Of a stretch of 7,751 bases of DNA, positions 1-5,636 are shown piece after piece (within the stretch, counting starts at the first letter, position 1; the number at the start of each line of letters is the position of its first letter). The stretch is taken from the NCBI GenBank assembly GCA_014380105.1, contig JACMKL010000712.1, positions 1-7,751 on the forward strand, written 5' to 3'. Below the pieces are notes generated by a model that did not search any database, was not told the origin of the DNA, and worked only from the letters and a program-made list of their open reading frames with translations. The position numbers and the translations under genes were made by a program. Source of the DNA: Candidatus Melainabacteria bacterium. Its GTDB lineage: Bacteria > Cyanobacteriota > Vampirovibrionia > Obscuribacterales > Obscuribacteraceae.

Positions 1-423
1 TGAAACAGCACGACCTTGAGCGTCAGCGGCCCAGTCATTCAGAACTTGTTGTTCGACCGCAGAAGTTATAAAACTCTTGGCTCCTGCGGCTTTCAAATCT
101 GCCAGCAATTCAGGTATGCCATCAAAGTAAGTACACGAATTTGCTGCTTTTGTGGCGATCACGTTGTAGTAATCCGCCGCTGCGTCCATGTTTTCAAGGG
201 CTCCTTCGTGTTCCTGGTTAAACAAGAACATTTTGTCTGCGCACGAGAAGCCAGATTTGGTGAAACCGAAATTGATAAGTGTTTCGATTGAAAAACGAGT
301 ACGGTTTTCAGGAGCTGTAAACATCCAGTAGGCAAAGGCAAATGCGACAGGATTGACGTGCATTCTATTAACGAGAACGCCATCCCGTATCCACATAATC
401 GCCGTTGACTGGTTTTCGGACAA
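1..423 (-). CDS. HAD-like hydrolase family protein, catalytic Asp missing (partial, runs off left edge)
   Basis: The minus frame is open to the window edge, giving 141 residues and no stop. Near the N-terminus WIRDGVLVNRM (11-21) matches HAD motif I (compare DRDGVIN of GmhB-type phosphatases), but Ile12 sits where the nucleophilic Asp belongs; the second Asp (D14) is kept. A helical stretch at about 22-95 fits a C1-type cap. GIPELLADLKAAGAKSFITSA (102-122) looks like the helix leading into motif II, with T120/S121. Motifs III and IV lie outside the window. I chose the TTG start at 423 because AGGGG lies 7 nt upstream and motif I then falls at the normal distance from the N-terminus. An in-frame ATG at 525 would add 34 residues that look unconserved and has no Shine-Dalgarno. 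It would also leave only 42 bp to the divergent TPR gene. The fold assignment is fairly secure. Phosphatase activity is doubtful and the substrate unknown. Confidence 0.7.
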   Translation of the reverse strand, partial: MSENQSTAIMWIRDGVLVNRMHVNPVAFAFAYWMFTAPENRTRFSIETLINFGFTKSGFSCADKMFLFNQEHEGALENMDAAADYYNVIATKAANSCTYFDGIPELLADLKAAGAKSFITSAVEQQVLNDWAADAQGRAVS

Positions 424-430
424 AACTGAA

Positions 431-435
431 CCCCT
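431..435 (-). promoter_or_regulatory. Ribosome binding site supporting TTG start of HAD-like gene
   Basis: On the minus strand AGGGG lies 7 nt before the TTG codon at 423. This site is the reason for preferring that start over the ATG at 525. A TATAAC hexamer at 453-448 (minus) could be the -10 box of a leader of about 18 nt, but no good -35 is seen. Confidence 0.45.
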
Positions 436-567
436 GCGAATTTCCAGGTTATAAATTCTAATAGATTTGGGAAGAAAAGTGATTCCAGCAATCAAAAGAT
501 TCCTGTTTCTTACCACATGGTTCATAATTATCTGAAGGCAACTAGAAGTTAGTGACGAGGAAATTCT

Positions 568-1239
568 ATGCAAAGCAAATGGTCATTCGCAGAATCTGCA
601 GCAACATTTTCGGCAATTCTGCTTTGCATGTCTCCAGCTCTCGCAGACTCCTACAGCGACGGGGCCGCACAATATTCTGCAGGCAATTATTCCGGTGCGA
701 AAATACACTTAATGAAAGCGACTGTCGCCAAACCAAAATCGTGGCAGGCTCACTACCAGCTGGCAAATACATTAGTGGCTTTAAAAGATTCGGCAAGTGC
801 CAAAAGGAGCTACAGCAAATGCCTTGCATGCAATCCCCCAGCCGATATACGTGAAAATTGCCAAAGAGCAATCATTTATATGAATTCCAATCCAAAGTTA
901 GCTGCCCCTGCTGCTGCTCAGGTATCACTACGCAGTTATTCATCCGGCAAAGGGGATTCATCAGCGCATGACACTGGCTCATCCCCAAGCATTAATGTGG
1001 AGTCGAGACGCTCACAAGTGCTGGTAGAAACTGAAGCTGATATTGTGAAAATGAAGGAGCAGGAAAAGCATCGTTTGGAAGAAATGCATAATAACGCCAA
1101 TGAAACCTGGATTCATCCTGATGGCGCTATCAAGCAGGGTCTTTCACCCGAGGCGGAAAAGGCTTTCAACAAAGAAGTTGAAGAGAAAGCTGCTGCCATG
1201 CGAGAACAAGGCAAGCGACGAGCGGCGAGTTTTCGATAA
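568..1239 (+). CDS. Secreted TPR/coiled-coil protein, copy 1 of a tandem pair
   Basis: This 223-residue protein has a Sec signal peptide with likely cleavage after ALA (residue 27). Two TPR-like helical hairpins follow, at about 28-61 (pattern G..QYSAGNYSGAK..L.KA...P) and 62-91 (YQLANTLVALKDSASAKRSY). Cys85, Cys88 and Cys98 lie at the end of the repeat region. A Ser/Ala/Gly-rich linker (about 112-143) leads to a highly charged, probably coiled-coil C-terminus (about 145-219). TPR domains usually bind other proteins, so an exported scaffold or adaptor role is an inference; no enzyme motif is seen. The start has GAGG about 7 nt upstream. The next gene, 45 bp downstream, is a paralogue in the same direction with no terminator between, so the two are probably co-transcribed. 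Cys20 lies in the signal peptide but does not form a proper lipobox. Confidence 0.85.
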   Translation: MQSKWSFAESAATFSAILLCMSPALADSYSDGAAQYSAGNYSGAKIHLMKATVAKPKSWQAHYQLANTLVALKDSASAKRSYSKCLACNPPADIRENCQRAIIYMNSNPKLAAPAAAQVSLRSYSSGKGDSSAHDTGSSPSINVESRRSQVLVETEADIVKMKEQEKHRLEEMHNNANETWIHPDGAIKQGLSPEAEKAFNKEVEEKAAAMREQGKRRAASFR

Positions 1240-1284
1240 GAGCTAATCTATTTCGCTACATCTAATTCTAAGGCACCAAATTCA

Positions 1285-1959
1285 ATGCACTCCAAATTCA
1301 ACATTGCAAAATCCGCGGTGGTATTTGCGACATTTATGTTTTGCGTCTCTCCCAGTTTTGCTGATTCATACAGCGATGGGGCCGCGCAGTACGCGGCGGG
1401 CAACTATGCAGGCGCGAAAGCGCACCTGACAAAAGCGGCAGCCGCGAAGCCGAAATCGTGGCAAACACAATATCAACTTGCAAATACTTTTGTGGCACTG
1501 AAAGATTCAGCGAATGCCAAAAAGAGCTACGAGAAATGCATTTCGTTAAATCCACCGGTCGATATCAGGGCAAATTGCCAGCGTGCAGTTGCATTTATTG
1601 CATCAAATCCAAAATTGGAAGCACCGGCAGTTGTAGCAGCTCCAATTTCAAAAAAAATGTATACCTCCGGAAGCACGGGCTCTAGCTCCACAGCAGGGTC
1701 ATCGCCAAGTGCTGAAGCCGAAGCACGACGTGCAAAAATTATGGAAGAGGCTGAAGTTGAAGTTGCGAAGATGAGAGAAAGCGAGAAAGCGCACCTGGAA
1801 GAATTAACCGCGAATGCCAATCGGAGATTCAGATATGCAGATGGCACGAGAAAAACAGGGCTGAGTACGGAAGAAGAAAAAGCCTTCAATCATGAAGTTG
1901 AAGAAAAAGCGGCTGCAATTAGAGAACAAGCGAAGAGAAGGGCAGCCAGTTATCGGTAG
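1285..1959 (+). CDS. Secreted TPR/coiled-coil protein, copy 2 of a tandem pair
   Basis: This 224-residue protein aligns without gaps to the upstream copy over the first 112 or so residues. It shares the signal peptide ending in SFA (cleavage after 27), SYSDGAAQY at 28-36, two TPR hairpins (about 28-91) and the Cys85/Cys98 pair. The linker (about 113-143, rich in Ser, Ala and Gly) has diverged. The charged C-terminal region is again conserved, with GLS.E.EKAFN.EVEEKAAA at 192-211 and a basic end RRAASYR. Conservation at both ends around a variable linker suggests two functional modules: a TPR binding domain and a helical tail. AAGG lies about 11 nt before the ATG, a long spacing, so translation may depend partly on the upstream gene. 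The gene ends 17 bp before a convergent gene, and I see no clear terminator there. The specific role is unknown. Confidence 0.85.
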   Translation: MHSKFNIAKSAVVFATFMFCVSPSFADSYSDGAAQYAAGNYAGAKAHLTKAAAAKPKSWQTQYQLANTFVALKDSANAKKSYEKCISLNPPVDIRANCQRAVAFIASNPKLEAPAVVAAPISKKMYTSGSTGSSSTAGSSPSAEAEARRAKIMEEAEVEVAKMRESEKAHLEELTANANRRFRYADGTRKTGLSTEEEKAFNHEVEEKAAAIREQAKRRAASYR

Positions 1960-1976
1960 CAAAGCTGTAACCGGCG

Positions 1977-2312
1977 CTAATTTTCGCTTTTTGATTCGCT
2001 TAGATTTTGATCTTTCATCATCTCGGCAAGTTGCTCTTGCAACTCTTCTTCAGACGGCATGCTGAGCTCTGCATCAACTGCCGATAGGATGCGATATAGA
2101 GCGTCCTCAACAGTACCGTCGTAAGTGCCCGTGGCGATGTAATCTCTAGCAATACAAATTGCTACATCGACAATTAGTCGTCCGCACATTGCCGGCGTGT
2201 TTAGCGCGCCATCTATGTTTACGAGTGTTTCCTCACCCGAAGACCATATGCGTAGCAATTCTCGGGCAGTTTCAGAACTGGAGATTCCATAAGGCAGCGG
2301 AAGTTCGATCAT
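1977..2312 (-). CDS. DUF5076-like small protein, downstream paralogue
   Basis: This 111-residue cytoplasmic protein has no signal peptide or membrane segment. Its N-terminus MIELPLP, then ARELLRIW (16-23), a short beta-like stretch ending in LVNID (30-34), and CGRLIVDVAICIARDY (43-58) resemble the DUF5076 family as I remember it (LPxP, then ELLRVW, then a ...LxDLxxHxA... helix). The upstream gene's protein has the same layout. It is longer than its partner, with an acidic helical tail (about 80-111) rich in Glu, Gln and Ser. The start overlaps the stop of the upstream gene as ATGA, and AGGGAAG precedes it inside that gene, so the two are almost certainly translated together. The biochemical function of the family is not known to me. 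The family name is a recalled match and needs a profile search. Confidence 0.75.
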   Translation of the reverse strand: MIELPLPYGISSSETARELLRIWSSGEETLVNIDGALNTPAMCGRLIVDVAICIARDYIATGTYDGTVEDALYRILSAVDAELSMPSEEELQEQLAEMMKDQNLSESKSEN

Positions 2313-2560
2313 GGGTTCACTTCCCTATAAAAGACTTCAATAATTTCTGCTTTGCTTTTTTCTTGCGGTTTTTCATCCTTCGCTGCGCAAATAAATGCCA
2401 GGTGCGTAATTAAGTCGGCAAGGGCAACACCATAGTGAGCTGGGTCAGGATAAGCATTCGGATTTGAGCTGACGGCGAGCTTGCCATAATCTGCCCAAAC
2501 GCGCAAAAGTTCGACACCGCTTTTTTCATCAACTGCTTCAGGTATTGGTAATTCTGGCAT
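2309..2560 (-). CDS. DUF5076-like small protein, upstream paralogue
   Basis: This 83-residue protein begins MPELPIPEAV, followed by GVELLRVWADYGKLAVSSNP (15-34), PDPAHYGVALADL (38-50) and ITHLAFICAA (51-60). The order (LPxP, amphipathic ELLRVW helix, beta strand, D-P-x-x-x-G-x-x-L-x-D-L, ending in a His-containing helix) matches what I recall of DUF5076. It is first in a two-gene unit and ends in a 4-nt ATGA overlap with its paralogue. AGGA lies 8 nt before the ATG, and an extended -10 promoter lies just upstream. No catalytic motif is obvious. Its small size and pairing suggest the two products could act as a heteromer, which is inference only. Confidence 0.75.
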   Translation of the reverse strand: MPELPIPEAVDEKSGVELLRVWADYGKLAVSSNPNAYPDPAHYGVALADLITHLAFICAAKDEKPQEKSKAEIIEVFYREVNP

Positions 2561-2588
2561 CCAGGAAATCCTAAGACAAAGTCTACAC

Positions 2589-2597
2589 AGTATAACA
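2589..2597 (-). promoter_or_regulatory. Extended -10 promoter for the DUF5076-like pair
   Basis: On the minus strand TGTTATACT combines an extended TGn element with a 5-of-6 match to TATAAT. The start site would fall near 2582, giving a leader of about 22 nt that contains the AGGA site. No good -35 hexamer is present at 17 nt, which is tolerated in extended -10 promoters. The rest of the 180-bp divergent gap (2561-2740) shows no other feature I can defend. Confidence 0.45.
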
Positions 2598-2740
2598 TTC
2601 AGTGTTTTTCGGCAGTGTGGCTTGAATTAGACAATTGCTCCAGCCAACTAAAACTATTCTGACTTAAAAATCCAATTCAAACACTTTTTAAGGTGTTGGT
2701 TTTGCCGCAAATGCTGAAAGCGAATTAGTAAACTAACGGC

Positions 2741-3292
2741 ATGCACAACCTACCAAATATCATCACCAGCTTCAGGCTGGTGGCGGCAGTTTTGCTTGTT
2801 CTCGTAACGCTTTCCTGCAGCCCCAAACCACCATTTTTGCCGCTCTTCATTACGGCGGCCGTATCCGATATGCTCGACGGATTAATAGCGAGGCGCTTCA
2901 ATTGGTGCACCGAATTTGGTGCGCAACTTGATAGTGTTTCGGATCTATCACTTTATGGTGCGGTCTTTCTTTTTTTCTTGTTTAATACTGCTGAAGAAAT
3001 GCGCCAGTGTCTGCCATTGTTGATTACAGGGGGAGCTGTACAATTATTGCATTGGCGACTGTGCGTGATGAAACACGGGCAATTCCCGTCATATCATTCT
3101 ACCTTTTCGCGAGTATGCGCCTATTCTATGTTTTTCGGCACCATCGCATTTTGGTTTACACATATCACATACATACTTGGCTCAATGCTTATTGCCTGGA
3201 TAGCATGTTCGGCAGAAGGTATAGCAATTACGATGTTGCTCAGAGCGCCCAAACAAAACGTTTCCAGCATAAGAGCAGCAATGCAAAATTGA
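2741..3292 (+). CDS. CDP-alcohol phosphatidyltransferase family membrane protein
   Basis: This 183-residue polytopic membrane protein contains the full family signature D(x)2DG(x)2AR(x)8G(x)3D(x)3D at residues 43-68: D43, D46, G47, A50, R51, G60, D64 and D68. The four Asp residues bind the two metal ions, and the family displaces CMP from a CDP-alcohol onto a second alcohol. The N-terminus (NLPNIITSFRL, 3-13) is typical of PgsA-like members. Hydrophobic segments lie at about 12-26, 30-42, 70-84, 90-105, 125-143 and 145-167, giving the usual six helices. HGQFPSYHSTFSR (112-124) resembles the conserved P-S-Y-H region between helices. The acceptor (glycerol-3-phosphate, serine, inositol phosphate or other) cannot be told from these motifs, so I give no gene symbol. 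The Shine-Dalgarno is weak. The gene stands alone, divergent from the DUF5076-like pair. Confidence 0.9.
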   Translation: MHNLPNIITSFRLVAAVLLVLVTLSCSPKPPFLPLFITAAVSDMLDGLIARRFNWCTEFGAQLDSVSDLSLYGAVFLFFLFNTAEEMRQCLPLLITGGAVQLLHWRLCVMKHGQFPSYHSTFSRVCAYSMFFGTIAFWFTHITYILGSMLIAWIACSAEGIAITMLLRAPKQNVSSIRAAMQN

Positions 3293-3320
3293 TAGATTCT
3301 CCAAAACCGTTTATGATCAA

Positions 3321-3344
3321 TTTTCGGTCCTTTTTTCGGTCCTT
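3321..3344 (+). repeat. Perfect 12-bp tandem repeat upstream of the trefoil gene
   Basis: TTTTCGGTCCTT occurs twice head to tail (3321-3332 and 3333-3344), immediately before the GGAG ribosome binding site (3347-3350) of the gene at 3359. The flanks CCAAAA (3301-3306) and TTTTGG (3343-3348) are inverted and could fold the leader into a hairpin touching the ribosome binding site. It may be a regulatory repeat or simple slippage. Confidence 0.6.
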
Positions 3345-3358
3345 TTGGAGTGTGAATT

Positions 3359-3871
3359 ATGAAGTTTACCGGTTTGGCAGTCGCAGCTATGTCACTTTTT
3401 GTCATAGGCACAGCGCCAGTGGGCGCCCAGACCGACCCTTTGCCCAATTCTGGCACTTACTTCATCACAAGTAATTCCAACGAAGAGGCTTTACAACCAA
3501 ACGGAGCCATGGTCGCTCAAAACGTTTTCACCAATGAGTTCACAAAAAGCGGCATGCAAAAGTGGACCATCGACAGAAAAATCGATATCAAAACTAAAAA
3601 ACCAACTAATCGCTACACCATTCGGTTGGCAGGCGATAATATGCACCTCTTTTTCCAGCCACATCCGATTTCAGACCATACAGCCATGGTCGGCGATGAC
3701 AAAGCCGTCTATGTATTCGAGAAAACCGATAATGGGCTGGTTATCAAAAGTGTTGGACTGAATGGTGATGCATTGTATAGCGCGCCAAATCCCCCCATGA
3801 ATACAGAAGTAAAATTCGGACCAAACGACGGCTCCAACAAATTCCGTTGGACTTTCTCGTTGGCTGATTAA
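3359..3871 (+). CDS. Secreted protein with three beta-trefoil-like repeats
   Basis: This 170-residue protein has a Sec signal peptide (Lys2, hydrophobic 5-19, likely cleavage after VGA at 23). The mature part divides into three units of about 40 residues: 32-71 (GTYFITSN... to QKWTI), 85-122 (NRYTIRLAGDNMHLFF... to YVFEK) and 126-167 (GLVIKSVGLNGDALY... to FRWTF). Each opens with a strand carrying an aromatic or aliphatic core and ends in W/F, which recalls the threefold beta-trefoil of ricin-type lectins (QxW) and of mycocypin-type protease inhibitors. The mature protein has no Cys. No catalytic residues are evident. A carbohydrate- or protease-binding role is a structural guess. GGAG lies 8 nt before the ATG. 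The gene follows the membrane enzyme by 66 bp and ends in a bidirectional terminator shared with a protease gene. Confidence 0.8.
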   Translation: MKFTGLAVAAMSLFVIGTAPVGAQTDPLPNSGTYFITSNSNEEALQPNGAMVAQNVFTNEFTKSGMQKWTIDRKIDIKTKKPTNRYTIRLAGDNMHLFFQPHPISDHTAMVGDDKAVYVFEKTDNGLVIKSVGLNGDALYSAPNPPMNTEVKFGPNDGSNKFRWTFSLAD

Positions 3872-3903
3872 AAAAAGCTGCACACACTGGTGCAGCTCTT
3901 TCT
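3870..3903. terminator. Bidirectional intrinsic terminator between trefoil and M48 genes
   Basis: The stem AGCTGCAC (3876-3883) pairs perfectly with GTGCAGCT (3890-3897) across a 6-nt loop. On the minus strand it is followed by seven T (the A run 3870-3876), so it should end the M48 protease transcript strongly. On the plus strand the tail CTTTCT is weaker but serves the trefoil gene, whose stop at 3871 abuts the A run. Confidence 0.85.
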
Positions 3904-3920
3904 GTCATGCGGCTCTAAAA

Positions 3921-4784
3921 CTATTTAGCCAAACCAGCCGGCACGCCGTTCGGATATTGTTGGGCAATAATTTGATTGATTTTTCCGATGCGATTTTCAG
4001 GATTAGGGTGAGTATTGAAGAATTCTGGCATTCCATTTTTTCCGGCATTGTCGCGTAAAATTTCCATGACGCGGATCATTGAGCGTGGGTCATATCCAGC
4101 TTCGGCACAAAATTTCACGCCAATTTTGTCTGCCTCCAATTCATCACTACGCGTAAATTTCAGAGTTACTAATGACCCAACTAATGCGGCAAGCTGGGCA
4201 TTCCCTCTAGTTCTAGGGTCATAAGGATCATAGGTTGCGATCACAGTGGCACCCGTAAGACCCTGAGTGAGATTTTGTTTTGCAATATGTTCGGCGGAGT
4301 GTCTGGCTACAACGTGACCAATTTCATGAGCAAGCACGCCCGCAAGTTGTCCGCGAGTCTCGAGATGTTTCAACAGACCTTCTGTAATAAAAACTTGACC
4401 ACCAGGCAATGCAAAGGCATTAATTGTTTTTGGATCAGCGAGCAGATGAAAATCAAATTTATAATCAGTTTTTGAAGCTGCAGTTTTTGCAAGGATATCG
4501 GCTCCAACTTCCTTAACTAAAGCAACCTTTCGCATGTCGCGACTGCCACCACCATATTGTCGCTCCATCGCTGGCCTTGCTTGAAGACCGAGAGCAATTT
4601 CCTGATCTTTAGAAATTGAAATATGCTGCTTTTCTTCTGTGACGGGGTTATAACTGGTATTCATGAAATAGCCAATAATCGAGAAAAGCGCTACCGCAAG
4701 CGCAATCAATAGACGTGGAGAGATGCCTGGTCCGCGGTTAGATGTTCCCTGTTCATTTGCACGATTCAAAGTTAGAAGCCCCAT
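3921..4784 (-). CDS. Membrane-anchored M48 family zinc metallopeptidase
   Basis: This 287-residue protein has a short basic N-terminus, one transmembrane helix (about 23-41) and a catalytic domain probably on the outer face of the membrane. INAFALPGGQVFITEGLL (121-138) is a typical M48 strand-loop before the active site. The zinc motif HEIGH is at 153-157, with H153 and H157 as ligands and E154 as the general base. DELEAD (214-219) supplies the third ligand, probably E215 by comparison with HtpX and Ste24. THPNPENRI (258-266) is the conserved C-terminal substrate-site motif. The protein lacks the TPR tail of BepA and resembles compact M48B/LoiP-like or plastid OMA1-type enzymes that degrade misfolded envelope proteins, but without the lipoprotein Cys of LoiP. 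The start is supported by GAGAGGA about 7 nt upstream. The gene converges on the trefoil gene and diverges from the Ser/Thr-rich gene. Confidence 0.93.
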   Translation of the reverse strand: MGLLTLNRANEQGTSNRGPGISPRLLIALAVALFSIIGYFMNTSYNPVTEEKQHISISKDQEIALGLQARPAMERQYGGGSRDMRKVALVKEVGADILAKTAASKTDYKFDFHLLADPKTINAFALPGGQVFITEGLLKHLETRGQLAGVLAHEIGHVVARHSAEHIAKQNLTQGLTGATVIATYDPYDPRTRGNAQLAALVGSLVTLKFTRSDELEADKIGVKFCAEAGYDPRSMIRVMEILRDNAGKNGMPEFFNTHPNPENRIGKINQIIAQQYPNGVPAGLAK

Positions 4785-4810
4785 GTGAAATCCTCTCTAT
4801 TATGTCTGCT

Positions 4811-4839
4811 CAGATATAAGGTGCATGAGCCTCTTTCAA
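4811..4839 (-). promoter_or_regulatory. Possible sigma-70-type promoter of the M48 gene
   Basis: On the minus strand TTGAAA (4839-4834) is separated by 17 nt from TATCTG (4816-4811). The -35 is good (5 of 6) but the -10 is poor. The inferred leader is about 20 nt and would include the GAGAGGA site. Confidence 0.3.
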
Positions 4840-5003
4840 CGACAGATCTGATATGAAGACGCAAAATCTCTAAATTGTTCCCGCTAAAAAACTCAGCTTC
4901 ACATCAAGCTCAGCCATTGAGAAGGTCCACAGATGGCGATGCTAACTGTTCGTAACTATAAAAACTAAATCTCAACAATGAAGGAACTCTGGCAAGATAC
5001 CAA

Positions 5004-5032
5004 TTGTCCTTAACCAGGTTGGGCAATTAAAT
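5004..5032 (+). promoter_or_regulatory. Possible promoter of the Ser/Thr-rich secreted protein
   Basis: TTGTCC (5004-5009), a 17-nt spacer and TTAAAT (5027-5032) form a moderate sigma-70-like promoter with a leader of about 23 nt. Inverted AATTG (5002-5006) and CAATT (5024-5028) arms overlap both boxes and might be an operator. An alternative -10, TATAAA at 4957-4962, would give a leader near 95 nt. Nothing else is seen in the 277-bp divergent gap 4785-5061. Confidence 0.3.
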
Positions 5033-5051
5033 GCCAAATTACCGCCGCAAT

Positions 5052-5056
5052 GGAGG
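5052..5056 (+). promoter_or_regulatory. Ribosome binding site fixing the start at 5062
   Basis: GGAGG lies 5 nt before the ATG at 5062 and overlaps an in-frame upstream ATG at 5050. The upstream ATG has no ribosome binding site of its own, so 5062 is the likely start. Confidence 0.75.
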
Positions 5057-5061
5057 ATATT

Positions 5062-5553
5062 ATGTTGCGACCTTTGAATGGAAAGACTCTAGCAGTCTCT
5101 TTGGGTTTGATTTCCTTTGCGATCATGCCTGCTTGCTTTGCAGACGAAGTAACTTCGACAAGCGTCGACATTAAGACACCAGTAGCTGCAGAATCAACTT
5201 CAGTATCAACGAGAACTGATGCTTTGGGATCTTCATCCACAGTAAAGAAAAACACTGCCGATTCTTTCGGTAACTCATCTTCTAAAGTAAAATCACGCAC
5301 CACCGGTCTCGGTGGAGCAGCCGAAACAGAAGCAAGCGTAGAATCTGGTCCTGGTGGAACGGCTTCTTCCGCTAGTCGTAGCTCAGTTGGTATCAACGCC
5401 GCTGGCGGAGTTACATCTAACAAACGCAAAGTAGAAAACGTCAATACACCTTTTGGTGCTAAGAGAAAAGTCTCTGACGCAACTTCTGCAACATCAGCAG
5501 ACGGTACATCAGCAACAGTCAAAAAACAATCAGAAACTACAGTAACACCGTAG
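5062..5553 (+). CDS. Secreted Ser/Thr-rich low-complexity protein, function unknown
   Basis: This 163-residue protein has a Sec signal peptide (basic 1-8, hydrophobic 10-23, likely cleavage after CFA at 27). The mature chain is rich in Ser, Thr, Ala, Gly and Val, with scattered Lys/Arg and almost no aromatic residues, and looks intrinsically disordered. Short basic motifs recur: TVKK (60-63 and 152-155), SSSKVKS (72-78) and KRKV (121-124 and 134-137, each in an NK/AK-RKV setting). No Cys remains after signal cleavage and no known domain is visible. I do not recognise it. A disordered envelope, matrix or nucleic-acid/polyanion-binding protein is possible from its composition. It is a single-gene transcript: divergent from the protease gene and closed by a strong terminator. 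A 170-residue antisense open frame covers the gene but lacks supporting signals. Confidence 0.8.
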   Translation: MLRPLNGKTLAVSLGLISFAIMPACFADEVTSTSVDIKTPVAAESTSVSTRTDALGSSSTVKKNTADSFGNSSSKVKSRTTGLGGAAETEASVESGPGGTASSASRSSVGINAAGGVTSNKRKVENVNTPFGAKRKVSDATSATSADGTSATVKKQSETTVTP

Positions 5554-5598
5554 AATCAGGTTGTTAGCTAACTCGGCTATTTATGCCGGAACAAGCAA

Positions 5599-5636
5599 GG
5601 GCGCGGATCGTATGGTCTGCGCTCTTTTTTATTTTT
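5599..5636 (+). terminator. Intrinsic terminator of the Ser/Thr-rich gene
   Basis: An 11-bp stem with three G-U pairs (5599-5609 with 5614-5624) and a 4-nt loop is followed by T6-A-T5. Its T tract overlaps the stop codon (5637-5635) of the convergent hydrolase gene. On the minus strand the hairpin lacks a proper T run, so it acts mainly on plus-strand transcription. Confidence 0.9.

Noticed and set aside
16..291. Plus-strand open frame of 91 codons
   Set aside because: It is antisense to the HAD-like gene, Cys-rich in a random way, with no ribosome binding site or domain.
159..491. Minus-strand open frame of 110 codons
   Set aside because: It lies in another frame of the HAD-like gene, whose frame shows recognisable motifs and runs through to the window edge.
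424..525. N-terminal extension of the HAD-like protein from ATG 525
   Set aside because: There is no Shine-Dalgarno, the added 34 residues look unconserved, and it would leave only 42 bp for two divergent promoters. It remains possible.
619..654. Lipoprotein lipobox at Cys20 of the TPR proteins
   Set aside because: The residues before Cys (ILLC, FMFC) do not fit a lipobox, and a normal signal peptidase I site (ALA or SFA before D) follows seven residues later.
3121..3456. Minus-strand open frame of 111 codons
   Set aside because: It is antisense to the CDP-alcohol phosphatidyltransferase and trefoil signal peptide, with no supporting start signal.
3007..3474. Plus-strand open frame of 155 codons spanning the membrane enzyme and trefoil genes
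   Set aside because: It crosses the stop and start of two well supported genes in another frame and resembles no family.
5563..5572. Palindrome GTTAGCTAAC after the Ser/Thr-rich gene
   Set aside because: It is a perfect 10-bp palindrome but short, not repeated in the window, and next to a much stronger terminator; chance is sufficient.
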